The position numbers were made by a program, and so were the translations under genes. A stretch of DNA of 60,000 bases from Nemertoderma westbladi (lineage: Eukaryota; Xenacoelomorpha; Nemertodermatida; Nemertodermatidae): positions 64,001 through 124,000 of the forward strand of contig JAUCBJ010009103.1 in the NCBI GenBank assembly GCA_032718475.1, read 5' to 3'. How positions within the stretch are numbered: position 1 is the stretch's first letter; each line of letters begins with the position of its first letter. Shown one piece after another: positions 47,345 through 60,000 of the stretch. Under the pieces are notes generated by a model. That model did not search any database, was not told the origin of the DNA, and worked only from the letters and a program-made list of their open reading frames with translations.

Positions 47345-50300
47345 GTACAAACCAATCACACACCGCAATTATTACCCACCAAACAATCACACAACGACTG
47401 TACCGTATTCCCCACCAACCAATCACACACCACTACCGACTGTACCGTATTCCCCACCAACCAATCACACACCACTACCGACTGTACCGTATTCCCCACC
47501 AACCAATCACACACCACTACCGACTGTACCGTATTCCCCACCAACCAATCACACACCACTACCGACTGTACCGTATTCCCCTCAAACCAATCACACACCA
47601 CTACCGACTGTACCGTATTCCCCTCCAAACCAATCACACACCACTACCGACTGTACCGTATTCCCCACCAACCAATCACACACCACTACCGACTGTACCG
47701 TCTTCCCCTCCAAACCAATCACACACCACTACCGACTGTACCGTCTTCCCCTCCAAACCAATCACACACCACTACCGACTGTACCGTATTCCCCACCAAC
47801 CAATCACACACCACTACCGACTGTACCGTCTTCCCCTCCAAACCAATCACACACCACTACCGACTGTACCGTCTTCCCCTCCAAACCAATCACACACCAC
47901 TACCGACTGTACCGTATTCCCCTCAAACCAATCACACACCACTACCGACTGTACCGTATTCCCCTCCAAACCAATCACACACCACTACCGACTGTACCGT
48001 ATTCCCCACCAACCAATCACACACCACTACCGACTGTACCGTCTTCCCCTCCAAACCAATCACACACCACTACCGACTGTACCGTCTTCCCCTCCAAACC
48101 AATCACACACCACTACCGACTGTACCGTATTCCCCACCAACCAATCACACACCACTACCGACTGTACCGTGTTCCCCTCCAAACCAATCACACACCACTA
48201 CCGACTGTACCGTATTCCCCACCAACCAATCACACACCACTACCGACTGTACCGTATTCCCCACCAACCAATCACACACCACTACCGACCGACTGTACCG
48301 TATTCCCCACCAACCAATCACACACCACTACCGACTGTACCGTATTCCCCACCAAACCAATCACACACCACTACCGACTGTACCGTATTCCCCACCAACC
48401 AATCACACACCACTACCACCGACTGTACCGTATTCCCCACCAACCAATCACACACCACTACCGACTGTACCGTATTCCCCTCCAAACCAATCACACACCA
48501 CTACCGACTGTACCGTATTCCCCACCAACCAATCACACACCACTACCGACCGACTGTACCGTATTCCCCACCAACCAATCACACACCACTACCGACTGTA
48601 CCGTATTCCCCTCCAACCAATCACACACCACTACCGACTGTACCGTATTCCCCACCAACCAATCACACACCACTACCGACCGCCTGTACCGTATTCCCCA
48701 CCAACCAATCACACACCACTACCGACTGTTCCGTATTCCCCTCCAAACCAATCACACACCACTACCGACTGTTCCGTATTCCCCACCAACCAATCACACA
48801 CCACTACCGACTGTACCGTATTCCACACCAACCAATCACACACCACTACCGACCGCCTGTACCGTATTCCCCACCAACCAATCACACACCACTACCGACT
48901 GTTCCGTATTCCCCACCAACCAATCACACACCACTACCGACCGACTGTACCGTATTCCCCACCAACCAATCACACACCACTACCGACTGTACCGTATTCC
49001 CCACCAACCAATCACACACCACTACCGACTGTACCGTATTCCCCACCAACCAATCACACACCACTACCGACCGCCTGTACCGTATTCCCCACCAACCAAT
49101 CACACACCACTACCGACTGTTCCGTATTCCCCACCAACCAATCACACACCACTACCGACCGACTGTACCGTATTCCCCACCAACCAATCACACACCACTA
49201 CCGACTGTACCGTATTCCCCACCAACCAATCACACACCACTACCGACTGTACCGTATTCCCCACCAACCAATCACACACCACTACCGACTGTACCGTATT
49301 CCCCACCAACCAATCACACACCACTACTGACTGTTCCGTATTCCCCACCAACCAATCACACACCACTACCGACTGTACCGTATTCCCCACCAACCAATCA
49401 CACACCACTACCGACCGCCTGTACCGTATTCCCCACCAACCAATCACACACCACTACCGACTGTTCCGTATTCCCCACCAACCAATCACACACCACTACC
49501 GACCGACTGTACCGTATTCCCCACCAACCAATCACACACCACTACCGACTGTACCGTATTCCCCACCAAACCAATCACACACCACTACCGACTGTACCGT
49601 ATTCCCCTCCAAACCAATCACACACCACTACCGACTGTACCGTATTCCCCACCAACCAATCACACACCACTACCGACTGTACCGTATTCCCCACCAACCA
49701 ATCACACACCACTACCGACTGTACCGTATTCCCCACCAACCAATCACACACCACTACCGACTGTACCGTATTCCCCACCAACCAATCACACACCACTACC
49801 GACTGTACCGTATTCCCCACCAACCAATCACACACCACTACCGACTGTACCGTATTCCCCACCAACCAATCACACACCACTACCGACTGTACCGTATTCC
49901 CCACCAACCAATCACACACCACTACCGACTGTACCGTATTCCCCTCAAACCAATCACACACCACTACCGACTGTACCGTATTCCCCTCCAAACCAATCAC
50001 ACACCACTACCGACTGTACCGTATTCCCCACCAACCAATCACACACCACTACCGACTGTACCGTCTTCCCCTCCAAACCAATCACACACCACTACCGACT
50101 GTACCGTCTTCCCCTCCAAACCAATCACACACCACTACCGACTGTACCGTCTTCCCCTCCAAACCAATCACACACCACTACCGACTGTACCGTATTCCCC
50201 TCCAAACCAATCACACACCACTACCGACTGTACCGTATTCCCCACCAACCAATCACACACCACTACCGACTGTACCGTCTTCCCCTCCAAACCAATCACA

Positions 50301-53300
50301 CACCACTACCGACTGTACCGTATTCCCCTCCAAACCAATCACACACCACTACCGACTGTACCGTATTCCCCACCAACCAATCACACACCACTACCGACTG
50401 TACCGTCTTCCCCTCCAAACCAATCACACACCACTACCGACTGTACCGTATTCCCCACCAACCAATCACACACCACTACCGACTGTACCGTATTCCCCTC
50501 CAAACCAATCACACACCACTACCGACTGTACCGTATTCCCCTCCAAACCAATCACACACCACTACCGACTGTACCGTATTCCCCACCAACCAATCACACA
50601 CCACTACCGACTGTACCGTATTCCCCTCCAACCAATCACACACCACTACCGACTGTACCGTATTCCCCACCAACCAATCACACACCACTACCGACTGTAC
50701 CGTATTCCCCTCCAAACCAATCACACACCACTACCGACTGTACCGTATTCCCCACCAACCAATCACACACCACTACCGACTGTACCGTATTCCCCACCAA
50801 CCAATCACACACCACTACCGACTGTACCGTATTCCCCTCCAACCAATCACACACCACTACCGACTGTACCGTATTCCCCACCAACCAATCACACACCACT
50901 ACCGACTGTACCGTATTCCCCACCAACCAATCACACACCACTACCGACTGTACCGTATTCCCCTCCAAACCAATCACACACCACTACCGACTGTACCGTA
51001 TTCCCCACCAACCAATCACACACCACTACCGACTGTACCGTATTCCCCACCAACCAATCACACACCACTACCGACCGCCTGTACCGTATTCCCCACCAAC
51101 CAATCACACACCACTACCGACTGTTCCGTATTCCCCACCAACCAATCACACACCACTCCGACCGACTGTACCGTATTCCCCACCAACCAATCACACACCA
51201 CTACCGACTGTACCGTATTCCCCACCAACCAATCACACACCACTACCGACTGTACCGTATTCCCCACCAACCAATCACACACCACTACCGACCGCCTGTA
51301 CCGTATTCCCCACCAACCAATCACACACCACTACCGACTGTTCCGTATTCCCCACCAACCAATCACACACCACTACCGACCGACTGTACCGTATTCCCCA
51401 CCAACCAATCACACACCACTACCGACTGTACCGTATTCCCCACCAACCAATCACACACCACTACCGACTGTACCGTATTCCCCACCAACCAATCACACAC
51501 CACTACCGACTGTACCGTATTCCCCACCAACCAATCACACACCACTACCGACTGTACCGTATTCCCCACCAACCAATCACACACCACTACCGACTGTACC
51601 GTATTCCCCACCAACCAATCACACACCACTACCGACCGCCTGTACCGTATTCCCCACCAACCAATCACACACCACTACCGACTGTTCCGTATTCCCCACC
51701 AACCAATCACACACCACTACCGACCGACTGTACCGTATTCCCCACCAACCAATCACACACCACTACCGACTGTACCGTATTCCCCACCAAACCAATCACA
51801 CACCACTACCGACTGTACCGTATTCCCCTCCAAACCAATCACACACCACTACCGACTGTACCGTATTCCCCACCAACCAATCACACACCACTACCGACTG
51901 TACCGTATTCCCCACCAACCAATCACACACCACTACCGACTGTACCGTATTCCCCACCAACCAATCACACACCACTACCGACTGTACCGTATTCCCCACC
52001 AACCAATCACACACCACTCCACCGACTGTACCGTATTCCCCACCAACCAATCACACACCACTACCGACTGTACCGTATTCCCCACCAACCAATCACACAC
52101 CACTACCGACTGTACCGTATTCCCCTCAAACCAATCACACACCACTACCGACTGTACCGTATTCCCCTCCAAACCAATCACACACCACTACCGACTGTAC
52201 CGTATTCCCCACCAACCAATCACACACCACTACCGACTGTACCGTCTTCCCCTCCAAACCAATCACACACCACTACCGACTGTACCGTCTTCCCCTCCAA
52301 ACCAATCACACACCACTACCGACTGTACCGTCTTCCCCTCCAAACCAATCACACACCACTACCGACTGTACCGTCTTCCCCTCCAAACCAATCACACACC
52401 ACTACCGACTGTACCGTATTCCCCACCAACCAATCACACACCACTACCGACTGTACCGTCTTCCCCTCCAAACCAATCACACACCACTACTGACTGTACC
52501 GTATTCCCCACCAACCAATCACACACCACTACCGACTGTACCGTATTCCCCACCAACCAATCACACACCACTACCGACTGTACCGTCTTCCCCTCCAAAC
52601 CAATCACACACCACTACCGACTGTACCGTCTTCCCCTCCAAACCAATCACACACCACTACCGACTGTACCGTCTTCCCCTCCAAACCAATCACACACCAC
52701 TACCGACTGTACCGTCTTCCCCTCCAAACCAATCACACACCACTACTGACTGTACCGTATTCCCCACCAACCAATCACACACCACTACCGACCGACTGTA
52801 CCGTCTTCCCCTCCAAACCAATCACACACCACTACCGACTGTACCGTATTCCCCTCCAAACCAATCACACACCACTACCGACTGTACCGTATTCCCCTCA
52901 AACCAATCACACACCACTACCGACTGTACCGTATTCCCCTCCAAACCAATCACACACCACTACCGACTGTACCGTATTCCCCACCAACCAATCACACACC
53001 ACTACCGACTGTACCGTCTTCCCCTCCAAACCAATCACACACCACTACCGACTGTACCGTCTTCCCCTCCAAACCAATCACACACCACTACCGACTGTAC
53101 CGTATTCCCCACCAACCAATCACACACCACTACCGACTGTACCGTGTTCCCCTCCAAACCAATCACACACCACTACCGACTGTACCGTATTCCCCACCAA
53201 CCAATCACACACCACTACCGACTGTACCGTATTCCCCACCAACCAATCACACACCACTACCGACCGACTGTACCGTATTCCCCACCAACCAATCACACAC

Positions 53301-56300
53301 CACTACCGACTGTACCGTATTCCCCACCAACCAATCACACACCACTACCGACTGTACCGTATTCCCCTCCAACCAATCACACACCACTACCGACTGTACC
53401 GTATTCCCCACCAACCAATCACACACCACTACCGACCGCCTGTACCGTATTCCCCACCAACCAATCACACACCACTACCGACTGTTCCGTATTCCCCTCC
53501 AAACCAATCACACACCACTACCGACTATTCCGTATTCCCCACCAACCAATCACACACCACTACCGACTGTACCGTATTCCACACCAACCAATCACACACC
53601 ACTACCGACCGCCTGTACCGTATTCCCCACCAACCAATCACACACCACTACCGACTGTTCCGTATTCCCCACCAACCAATCACACACCACTACCGACCGA
53701 CTGTACCGTATTCCCCACCAACCAATCACACACCACTACCGACTGTACCGTATTCCCCACCAACCAATCACACACCACTACCGACTGTACCGTATTCCCC
53801 ACCAACCAATCACACACCACTACCGACCGCCTGTACCGTATTCCCCACCAACCAATCACACACCACTACCGACTGTTCCGTATTCCCCACCAACCAATCA
53901 CACACCACTACCGACCGACTGTACCGTATTCCCCACCAACCAATCACACACCACTACCGACTGTACCGTATTCCCCACCAACCAATCACACACCACTACC
54001 GACTGTACCGTATTCCCCACCAACCAATCACACACCACTACCGACTGTACCGTATTCCCCACCAACCAATCACACACCACTACTGACTGTTCCGTATTCC
54101 CCTCCAAACCAATCACACACCACTACTGACTGTTCCGTATTCCCCACCAACCAATCACACACCACTACCGACTGTACCGTATTCCCCACCAACCAATCAC
54201 ACACCACTACCGACCGCCTGTACCGTATTCCCCACCAACCAATCACACACCACTACCGACTGTTCCGTATTCCCCACCAACCAATCACACACCACTACCG
54301 ACCGACTGTACCGTATTCCCCACCAACCAATCACACACCACTACCGACTGTACCGTATTCCCCACCAAACCAATCACACACCACTACCGACTGTACCGTA
54401 TTCCCCTCCAAACCAATCACACACCACTACCGACTGTACCGTATTCCCCACCAACCAATCACACACCACTACCGACTGTACCGTATTCCCCACCAACCAA
54501 TCACACACCACTACCGACCAACTGTACCGTATTCCCCTCCAAACCAATCACACACCACTACCGACTGTACCGTATTCCCCACCAACCAATCACACACCAC
54601 TACCGACTGTACCGTCTTCCCCTCCAAACCAATCACACACCACTACTGACTGTACCGTATTCCCCACCAACCAATCACACACCACTACCGACTGTACCGT
54701 ATTCCCCACCAACCAATCACACACCACTACCGACTGTACCGTCTTCCCCTCCAAACCAATCACACACCACTACCGACTGTACCGTCTTCCCCTCCAAACC
54801 AATCACACACCACTACCGACTGTACCGTCTTCCCCTCCAAACCAATCACACACCACTACCGACTGTACCGTCTTCCCCTCCAAACCAATCACACACCACT
54901 ACTGACTGTACCGTATTCCCCACCAACCAATCACACACCACTACCGACCGACTGTACCGTCTTCCCCTCCAAACCAATCACACACCACTACCGACTGTAC
55001 CGTATTCCCCTCCAAACCAATCACACACCACTACCGACTGTACCGTATTCCCCTCAAACCAATCACACACCACTACCGACTGTACCGTATTCCCCTCCAA
55101 ACCAATCACACACCACTACCGACTGTACCGTATTCCCCACCAACCAATCACACACCACTACCGACTGTACCGTCTTCCCCTCCAAACCAATCACACACCA
55201 CTACCGACTGTACCGTCTTCCCCTCCAAACCAATCACACACCACTACCGACTGTACCGTATTCCCCACCAACCAATCACACACCACTACCGACTGTACCG
55301 TGTTCCCCTCCAAACCAATCACACACCACTACCGACTGTACCGTATTCCCCACCAACCAATCACACACCACTACCGACTGTACCGTATTCCCCACCAACC
55401 AATCACACACCACTACCGACCGACTGTACCGTATTCCCCACCAACCAATCACACACCACTACCGACTGTACCGTATTCCCCACCAACCAATCACACACCA
55501 CTACCGACTGTACCGTATTCCCCTCCAACCAATCACACACCACTACCGACTGTACCGTATTCCCCACCAACCAATCACACACCACTACCGACCGCCTGTA
55601 CCGTATTCCCCACCAACCAATCACACACCACTACCGACTGTTCCGTATTCCCCTCCAAACCAATCACACACCACTACCGACTATTCCGTATTCCCCACCA
55701 ACCAATCACACACCACTACCGACTGTACCGTATTCCACACCAACCAATCACACACCACTACCGACCGCCTGTACCGTATTCCCCACCAACCAATCACACA
55801 CCACTACCGACTGTTCCGTATTCCCCACCAACCAATCACACACCACTACCGACCGACTGTACCGTATTCCCCACCAACCAATCACACACCACTACCGACT
55901 GTACCGTATTCCCCACCAACCAATCACACACCACTACCGACTGTACCGTATTCCCCACCAACCAATCACACACCACTACCGACCGCCTGTACCGTATTCC
56001 CCACCAACCAATCACACACCACTACCGACTGTTCCGTATTCCCCACCAACCAATCACACACCACTACCGACCGACTGTACCGTATTCCCCACCAACCAAT
56101 CACACACCACTACCGACTGTACCGTATTCCCCACCAACCAATCACACACCACTACCGACTGTACCGTATTCCCCACCAACCAATCACACACCACTACCGA
56201 CTGTACCGTATTCCCCACCAACCAATCACACACCACTACTGACTGTTCCGTATTCCCCTCCAAACCAATCACACACCACTACTGACTGTTCCGTATTCCC

Positions 56301-56967
56301 CACCAACCAATCACACACCACTACCGACTGTACCGTATTCCCCACCAACCAATCACACACCACTACCGACCGCCTGTACCGTATTCCCCACCAACCAATC
56401 ACACACCACTACCGACTGTTCCGTATTCCCCACCAACCAATCACACACCACTACCGACCGACTGTACCGTATTCCCCACCAACCAATCACACACCACTAC
56501 CGACTGTACCGTATTCCCCACCAAACCAATCACACACCACTACCGACTGTACCGTATTCCCCTCCAAACCAATCACACACCACTACCGACTGTACCGTAT
56601 TCCCCACCAACCAATCACACACCACTACCGACTGTACCGTATTCCCCACCAACCAATCACACACCACTACCGACCAACTGTACCGTATTCCCCTCCAAAC
56701 CAATCACACACCACTACCGACTGTACCGTATTCCCCTCCAAACCAATCACACACCACTACCAACTGTACCGTATTCCCCTCCAAACCAATCACACACCAC
56801 TACCGACTGTACCGTATTCCCCACCAACCAATCACACACCACTACCGACTGTACCGTATTCCCCTCCAAACCAATCACACACCACTACCGACTGTACCGT
56901 ATTCCCCTCCAAACCAATCACACACCACTACCGACTGTACCGTATTCCCCTCCAAACCAATCACACT
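47345..56967. repeat. 42-bp satellite array in intron A-B (about 225 copies)
   Basis: The unit on the plus strand includes CCAATCACACACCACTACCG then ACTGTACCGTATTCCCC. Variants: CCACCAACC versus CCTCCAAACC (43 bp), CGTATT versus CGTCTT, TGTACC versus TGTTCC, and a 4-bp expanded form ACCGACCGACTG/ACCGACCGCCTG. It ends about 108 bp inside the donor of exon A and about 1 kb from the acceptor of exon B. The unit has no obvious splice-site sequence, unlike the other five arrays. Open frames up to 1,526 codons are by-products. Confidence 0.96.
52430..56731. repeat. 2,156-bp tandem segmental duplication within the 42-bp array
   Basis: About 52,430-54,575 and 54,586-56,731 carry the same order of variants at offset 2,156. 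Matching rare marks include CACTACTGACTGTACCG followed by the ACCGACCGACTG unit, GTGTTCCCC at 53,144/55,300, GACTATTCCG at 53,524/55,680 and TTCCACACC. An older related block begins at 48,169 (same GTGTTCCCC mark). Confidence 0.8.
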
Positions 56968-57075
56968 CTCATCAACCAATCAAACGCAACCCACTAATAG
57001 ATAGGTAAATAGATCACGAGAATGGCTTTATTATGTAAAACTTAGGTTAATAAATAAAGATGATTGACAACCTAC

Positions 57076-57231
57076 ATGAAACTTCCTCAGATTAACATCT
57101 TCGCGAAACAACAATTGATTTATATTAATATTTTGCTGCCGTAGGAAGTAGACGCATTCCGAGTGGAGAGGAAAGTCGACTCTGGACCCGTTTATTATTG
57201 GGATAATGGCTGATTCTTTCTCCAGATAATT
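57076..57231 (-). CDS. PRUNE2-like: Exon A: Prune DHH domain, N-terminal part
   Basis: 156 bp, 52 codons, phase 0 at both ends, reading NYLEKESAIIPIING at the start and LLFREDVNLRKFH at the end. It aligns with the Prune segment just after motif I: the 'VPVLNI..(S)ELPLR...FFL......ILIFRD.IDL' region matches PIINGSRVDFPLHSE, VYFL, and LLFREDVNL. The acceptor is a T-rich tract ending TTGGCCAG before AATTAT. The donor is CAT/GTAGGTTG. The preceding exon should carry the metal-binding motif I (DLDS in relatives); I did not find it on this strand up to 60,000. The enzyme family hydrolyses short-chain polyphosphates or cyclic nucleotides in the cytoplasm; activity of this protein is not shown by the sequence. 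Confidence 0.88.
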
Positions 57232-57856
57232 CTGGCCAACATAAAAAGGTATAATATTAATTAACCTAATAATGTTAAATTATTTTATTGTTCTATATGC
57301 TAAATTTATAAATATTACAAGTGGTTGGAAGTTACTAATATATGAAACTCATTATTTAAAGTTAAACTGATAATCTGATGTCGACTTAAGGCTAATGGTT
57401 TAGAAGAGGCGGTTGCGAGAAATTAATCAAACATTGATGGTAAGAAATAGGACAACTCATGCTTTGGGTTTCTATCTAGAACTTATAGTAAATCGTCCAG
57501 GTAAATCATTACATTATATCATTTCATTACAATTAATAGTAGAAACATAAACACAAACAACTCAGCTATTTCGCAGCGAAATTCAGATTTTTTTTACAGA
57601 TTTGGATTCATTGCACCGGAATGGTGCAAAATTACCGCAAACACAAACTATGTTTTTACTAATTTATTAATCACCAAGGGAAGGGAACTGGTTGTGGCCG
57701 TGTTTTTCTTTTCTACCAAAACAAGAAACTATAAATTTATTAAAACTATATTTCAGTTTATCTCATCGGTTCTAAATGTTACTCACTATAAAAGGGTGAG
57801 GAGTAACTGCACTGCGACTGTTAACATCGATTGAAAAAACTACATGATATGTATGG
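57232..57856. other. Upstream intron or flank of exon A, no further exon found
   Basis: AT-rich. TTGCACC-GGAAT-GGTGCAA at about 57,611-57,629 is a 7-bp-arm palindrome. The minus strand was read for a DLDS-type motif I exon with no result. Confidence 0.5.
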
Positions 57857-57860
57857 AAAG

Positions 57861-57975
57861 GTGGGGTAGCTCAGTTGGTTGAGCGCCGGGCCTGCAATCT
57901 ATTGATTCTAGGTTCAGCCCGGCCCCGGTCCACTCAGCCTTTCATCCACTGGGATCAATAAAAAAAGTTCCAGTT
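57861..57975 (+). mobile_element. tRNA-derived SINE
   Basis: It starts GTGGGGTAGCTCAGTTGG, with a consensus A box TAGCTCAGTTGG, then GGTTCAGCCC, a B box lacking one A. A tRNA-like acceptor stem does not close. A non-tRNA body follows (CCACTCAGCCTTTCATCC) and then a short A-rich end (CAATAAAAAAAG). This pattern is typical of SINEs, and the damaged B box argues against an active tRNA gene. Confidence 0.75.
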
Positions 57976-58635
57976 AAATTACTGAGAGCAAATTTGGGAT
58001 AGGAGTAGCGTCCACTAGGTACCTTCATAAAAATCGAATTTTTGAAATTCATATGGGGACGTTTTCCATTTGATGGAAGAGGTTATAAAACAAACCCATG
58101 CCAATTTTTAGCCATAAATATTGATATCTAGGGGTTGCCCAACGAGCTTTTGTATTTTCGCAATTTGGCGATATTTTGCGATAGAGCGGGATAACGCGAT
58201 AAATCCAAATAAGCTTATGCTTGGGCTTAGAAATATTTATGCGCATTATTTATGTGCAATTTGTAATTCTCTATCAAATGATATGCTGCATGACACACTT
58301 TCAAACAAATAATACATCTTTTATTATACTCTATTGCATTGGAGTTTGAGTTCAGCGAGTGGTGCCCTGCGCGCATACAGTAATGACTGGAATGAGTTTT
58401 GTACATATGAATGAATCATACATAATTCTATAATGCAGATTCTAAATCTGTTTTCAGATTCAACCTAGCACATCACTATTTTTCACCATCACCAATTTGA
58501 GTTTAAATCACTACTTTCACTTATCTAAGTGGTTTCAGTGTTTTCAATAAGTTTTTTTTTAAATTTGCAATAGTGAAAAAACCTGACGTTCTATGGCAAA
58601 CCTGAAAACCAGCTGTAGGTGGTGCATTCAAGAAA
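57976..58635. other. Non-coding stretch
   Basis: No gene found; overlapping short frames on both strands at 58,049-58,312 look random. A T run lies at 58,552-58,560. Confidence 0.5.
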
Positions 58636-59671
58636 ATGGAACAACTTAGCCGCTACGACCATCACCTCTTCATAATTATGTGCAGGATTCACAGTAATGA
58701 ATCAATATCGGGAAAGATGATTAATTCAATTTCAAATCAGATATTTGATAAGGACCCAAAAATGACTAATGACAAGAGTGCTAGTGTGAGGTCACTTATG
58801 ACACTATGTCATAATATGCGATATATATACGACTGCGTGGGTAAAGATAACTCAAGTGATATTGCTGATACTTCAGTGAAATTGCTGATGATGAAACATT
58901 TACATGGCCAGATCATTACCCAGTATTGGATGATAACGTATTTAGGGATCTTAATGTCTTCAACAATGACCAACGATTTGTTTATAGTTTGGTATCGAAA
59001 CATACCTTCACTGGATCTAATCTTAAACACTCTATACTTAAGGTTGGAACACGTTGGCTAAATACACTGGGGAGTTTACTTCATATCATTATACTGTTGC
59101 CCAAACTGACAACTGCCTTAATTAATCTCCATGCCAACAGGTATTTTAAATCAAAGTCTGATGAAGCTATTTGTATTAATACGAAGGAGATGCTATCATC
59201 ATCAAAGTTAGTTTCCCATAGTGAGACATTTGTCAGGTTTGGTGTTGTTTATTTCAAAGCACATAGGCTCGCTGTTGATTCCAATGGGCCAAATATAATA
59301 AGGAGCACACAATGTTGGAAATGATTTAAATCTACTAAAGTGTTTACTTTGATGCCATCGAAAGACATCTATATAACCTTGATGCGACTCTTCTCCCTTT
59401 GGACATCACCTATAAATCCACAGTAGTCCAAGAAATCAAAAAGTTTAGTTCCTTGGGAGGTCAAGCGAATTTTTCCGAGAGGGTGGTTCTTAAATTTTCT
59501 AAAAACAAACTGTCATCTTTAACTATATCAGACTTGGTTAAACATCCTGGGTGGATAAAGCGATTACAAGTATCTCCACTCTTTCACCACATACATCCCG
59601 GAATTGCAAGACACTGCAGTCATAAACGTCATTTCTACATTAAGTCAGTCTTAATCTTGGTCGAAATATAA
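58636..59671 (+). pseudogene. Unidentified broken coding region
   Basis: Three plus-strand frames hand over to each other: MEQLSRYDHHLFIIMCRIHS (58,636 to about 58,870), then ADDETFTWPDHYPVLDDNVF continuing as RWLNTLGSLLHIIILLPKL (about 58,870-59,324), then TYKSTVVQEIKKFSSLGGQA (59,399-59,671). The peptide is balanced in composition and not repeat-like, so it is probably derived from a real protein. I recognise no family. GTAAAGAT near 58,841 and ACTTCAG near 58,874 could be a tiny intron, but a frameshift is equally likely. It could be a host pseudogene or a transposon remnant. Confidence 0.4.
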
Positions 59672-60000
59672 ACTGAAAACTAGGGGGTAATCTTAGACGA
59701 AATATAGCTGAAATCTAAAAAGTAATCTTGGACTAAATATTATCTTTCGTCCTACTTGAAATGTAAGACTGTAATATTGGCTTTGATTTAATTTAAATCT
59801 AAGCAGAAATTCAAACAGTCAGCTTAACTTCAGTAAAAATCCTCCAAATAATTATAATTTTGTTGTGCATCCTGGACATTAGGTTACTCATTCCAGGAAT
59901 ATAACTAGTAATTATAGCTAAGTGGATCACTTGGGATTGACAAATATAGTGAATTACTATTCTGGAATTATATGACCTGAAATATAGATTTTAATCTTAT
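59672..60000. other. Non-coding stretch
   Basis: No gene found. Short phrases such as AATCTTAGACGAAATATA and AATCTTGGACTAAATAT repeat loosely at about 59,650-59,750. Confidence 0.5.

Larger units (their letters stand above)
20425..57231 (-). other. PRUNE2-like: PRUNE2-like gene (Prune DHH/DHHA2 + BCH fusion), partial, 10 exons
   Basis: Gene model joining exons A to J: 57231-57076, 46294-46183, 45713-45582, 44687-44532, 44369-43887, 36352-36228, 26824-26212, 25503-25300, 25154-25052 and 20643-20425. Every junction has GT..AG ends, and the phases run 0, 1, 1, 1, 1, 0, 1, 1, 2 without conflict, giving about 767 residues with no stop. Exons A-E match Prune exopolyphosphatase/phosphodiesterase proteins of the DHH superfamily collinearly. 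Exons G-J match the BNIP2/caytaxin/PRUNE2 BCH region collinearly. Missing are the first exon(s), which should carry DHH motif I, and the last exon(s) of BCH. Introns are 10.8, 0.47, 0.89, 0.16, 7.5, 9.4, 0.7, 0.15 and 4.4 kb, and the one after J exceeds 20 kb. Fusion of both halves in one transcript is inferred from strand, order and phase; cDNA would prove it. Confidence 0.88.

Noticed and set aside
47324-56997. Open frames up to 1,526 codons with 14-residue repeats, and minus-strand shadows
   Set aside because: The 42-bp unit is divisible by three. Frame changes at 43- and 46-bp units simply pass to another stop-free frame, so coding is not supported.
57060-57080. Splice-junction seeding of the 42-bp array from the exon A donor GTAGGTTGTC
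   Set aside because: The similarity to the unit (GGTAGTGGTGTG) is weak and about 100 bp of unique intron intervenes, so I do not count it as a sixth case.
57599-57610. GATTTGGATTCA encoding DLDS, the missing Prune motif I
   Set aside because: It lies on the plus strand while the gene is on the minus strand, and the flanking codons do not resemble Prune.
57861-57935. Functional tRNA gene
   Set aside because: The A box is good but the B box lacks a base, the acceptor stem does not pair and a SINE-like tail follows.

Overview
This 60 kb window is eukaryotic, metazoan and most likely from an invertebrate. The evidence is a multi-exon gene with GT-AG introns, non-LTR retrotransposons of CR1/L2 and Jockey-like type, a tRNA-derived SINE, several MITE-like elements and about 39 kb of tandem repeats. 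The phylum cannot be fixed from the sequence; a lophotrochozoan-type marine invertebrate is a guess. There is one 100-base assembly gap (10,099-10,198).

The backbone is one gene on the minus strand, read from high to low coordinates. Ten exons (A-J) were reconstructed between 57,231 and 20,425 from protein similarity and exactly compatible splice phases. They encode about 767 residues of a Prune-type DHH/DHHA2 phosphoesterase fused to a C-terminal BCH (BNIP2/Cdc42GAP homology) domain, the architecture known from vertebrate PRUNE2/BMCC1. Both ends are missing: the N-terminal DHH motif I lies upstream of the window or in an exon I could not find, and the BCH C-terminus lies beyond the 43-bp satellite.

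The most unusual feature is the introns. Five of the gene's six large tandem arrays abut a splice junction of this gene, and their repeat units are copies of that junction. The 47-bp unit after exon C is 37 nt of exon end plus 10 nt of intron. The 34-bp unit after exon I is 22 nt of exon plus 12 nt of intron. The 33-bp array after exon E and the 43-bp array after exon J start at intron position +1. The 30-bp array before exon H repeats the polypyrimidine tract and AG of that exon's acceptor. The pre-mRNA would therefore carry hundreds of sense-oriented 5' splice-site-like copies and about 20 acceptor copies. The sixth array (42-bp, intron A-B) is not visibly seeded by a junction.

Layout: 1-2,906, small minisatellites, a TIR element and simple repeats; 2,907-20,395, the 43-bp satellite (about 400 copies) with segmental duplications; 20,425-26,824, exons J, I, H and G with two junction-seeded arrays; 26,825-36,227, intron F-G, holding three broken LINEs, a sulfotransferase pseudogene and a TIR element; 36,228-46,294, exons F to B with MITEs and the 33-bp and 47-bp arrays; 46,295-57,075, intron A-B, with a G-run-bounded foldback and the 42-bp array; 57,076-57,231, exon A; 57,232-60,000, a SINE and a broken unidentified plus-strand coding stretch.
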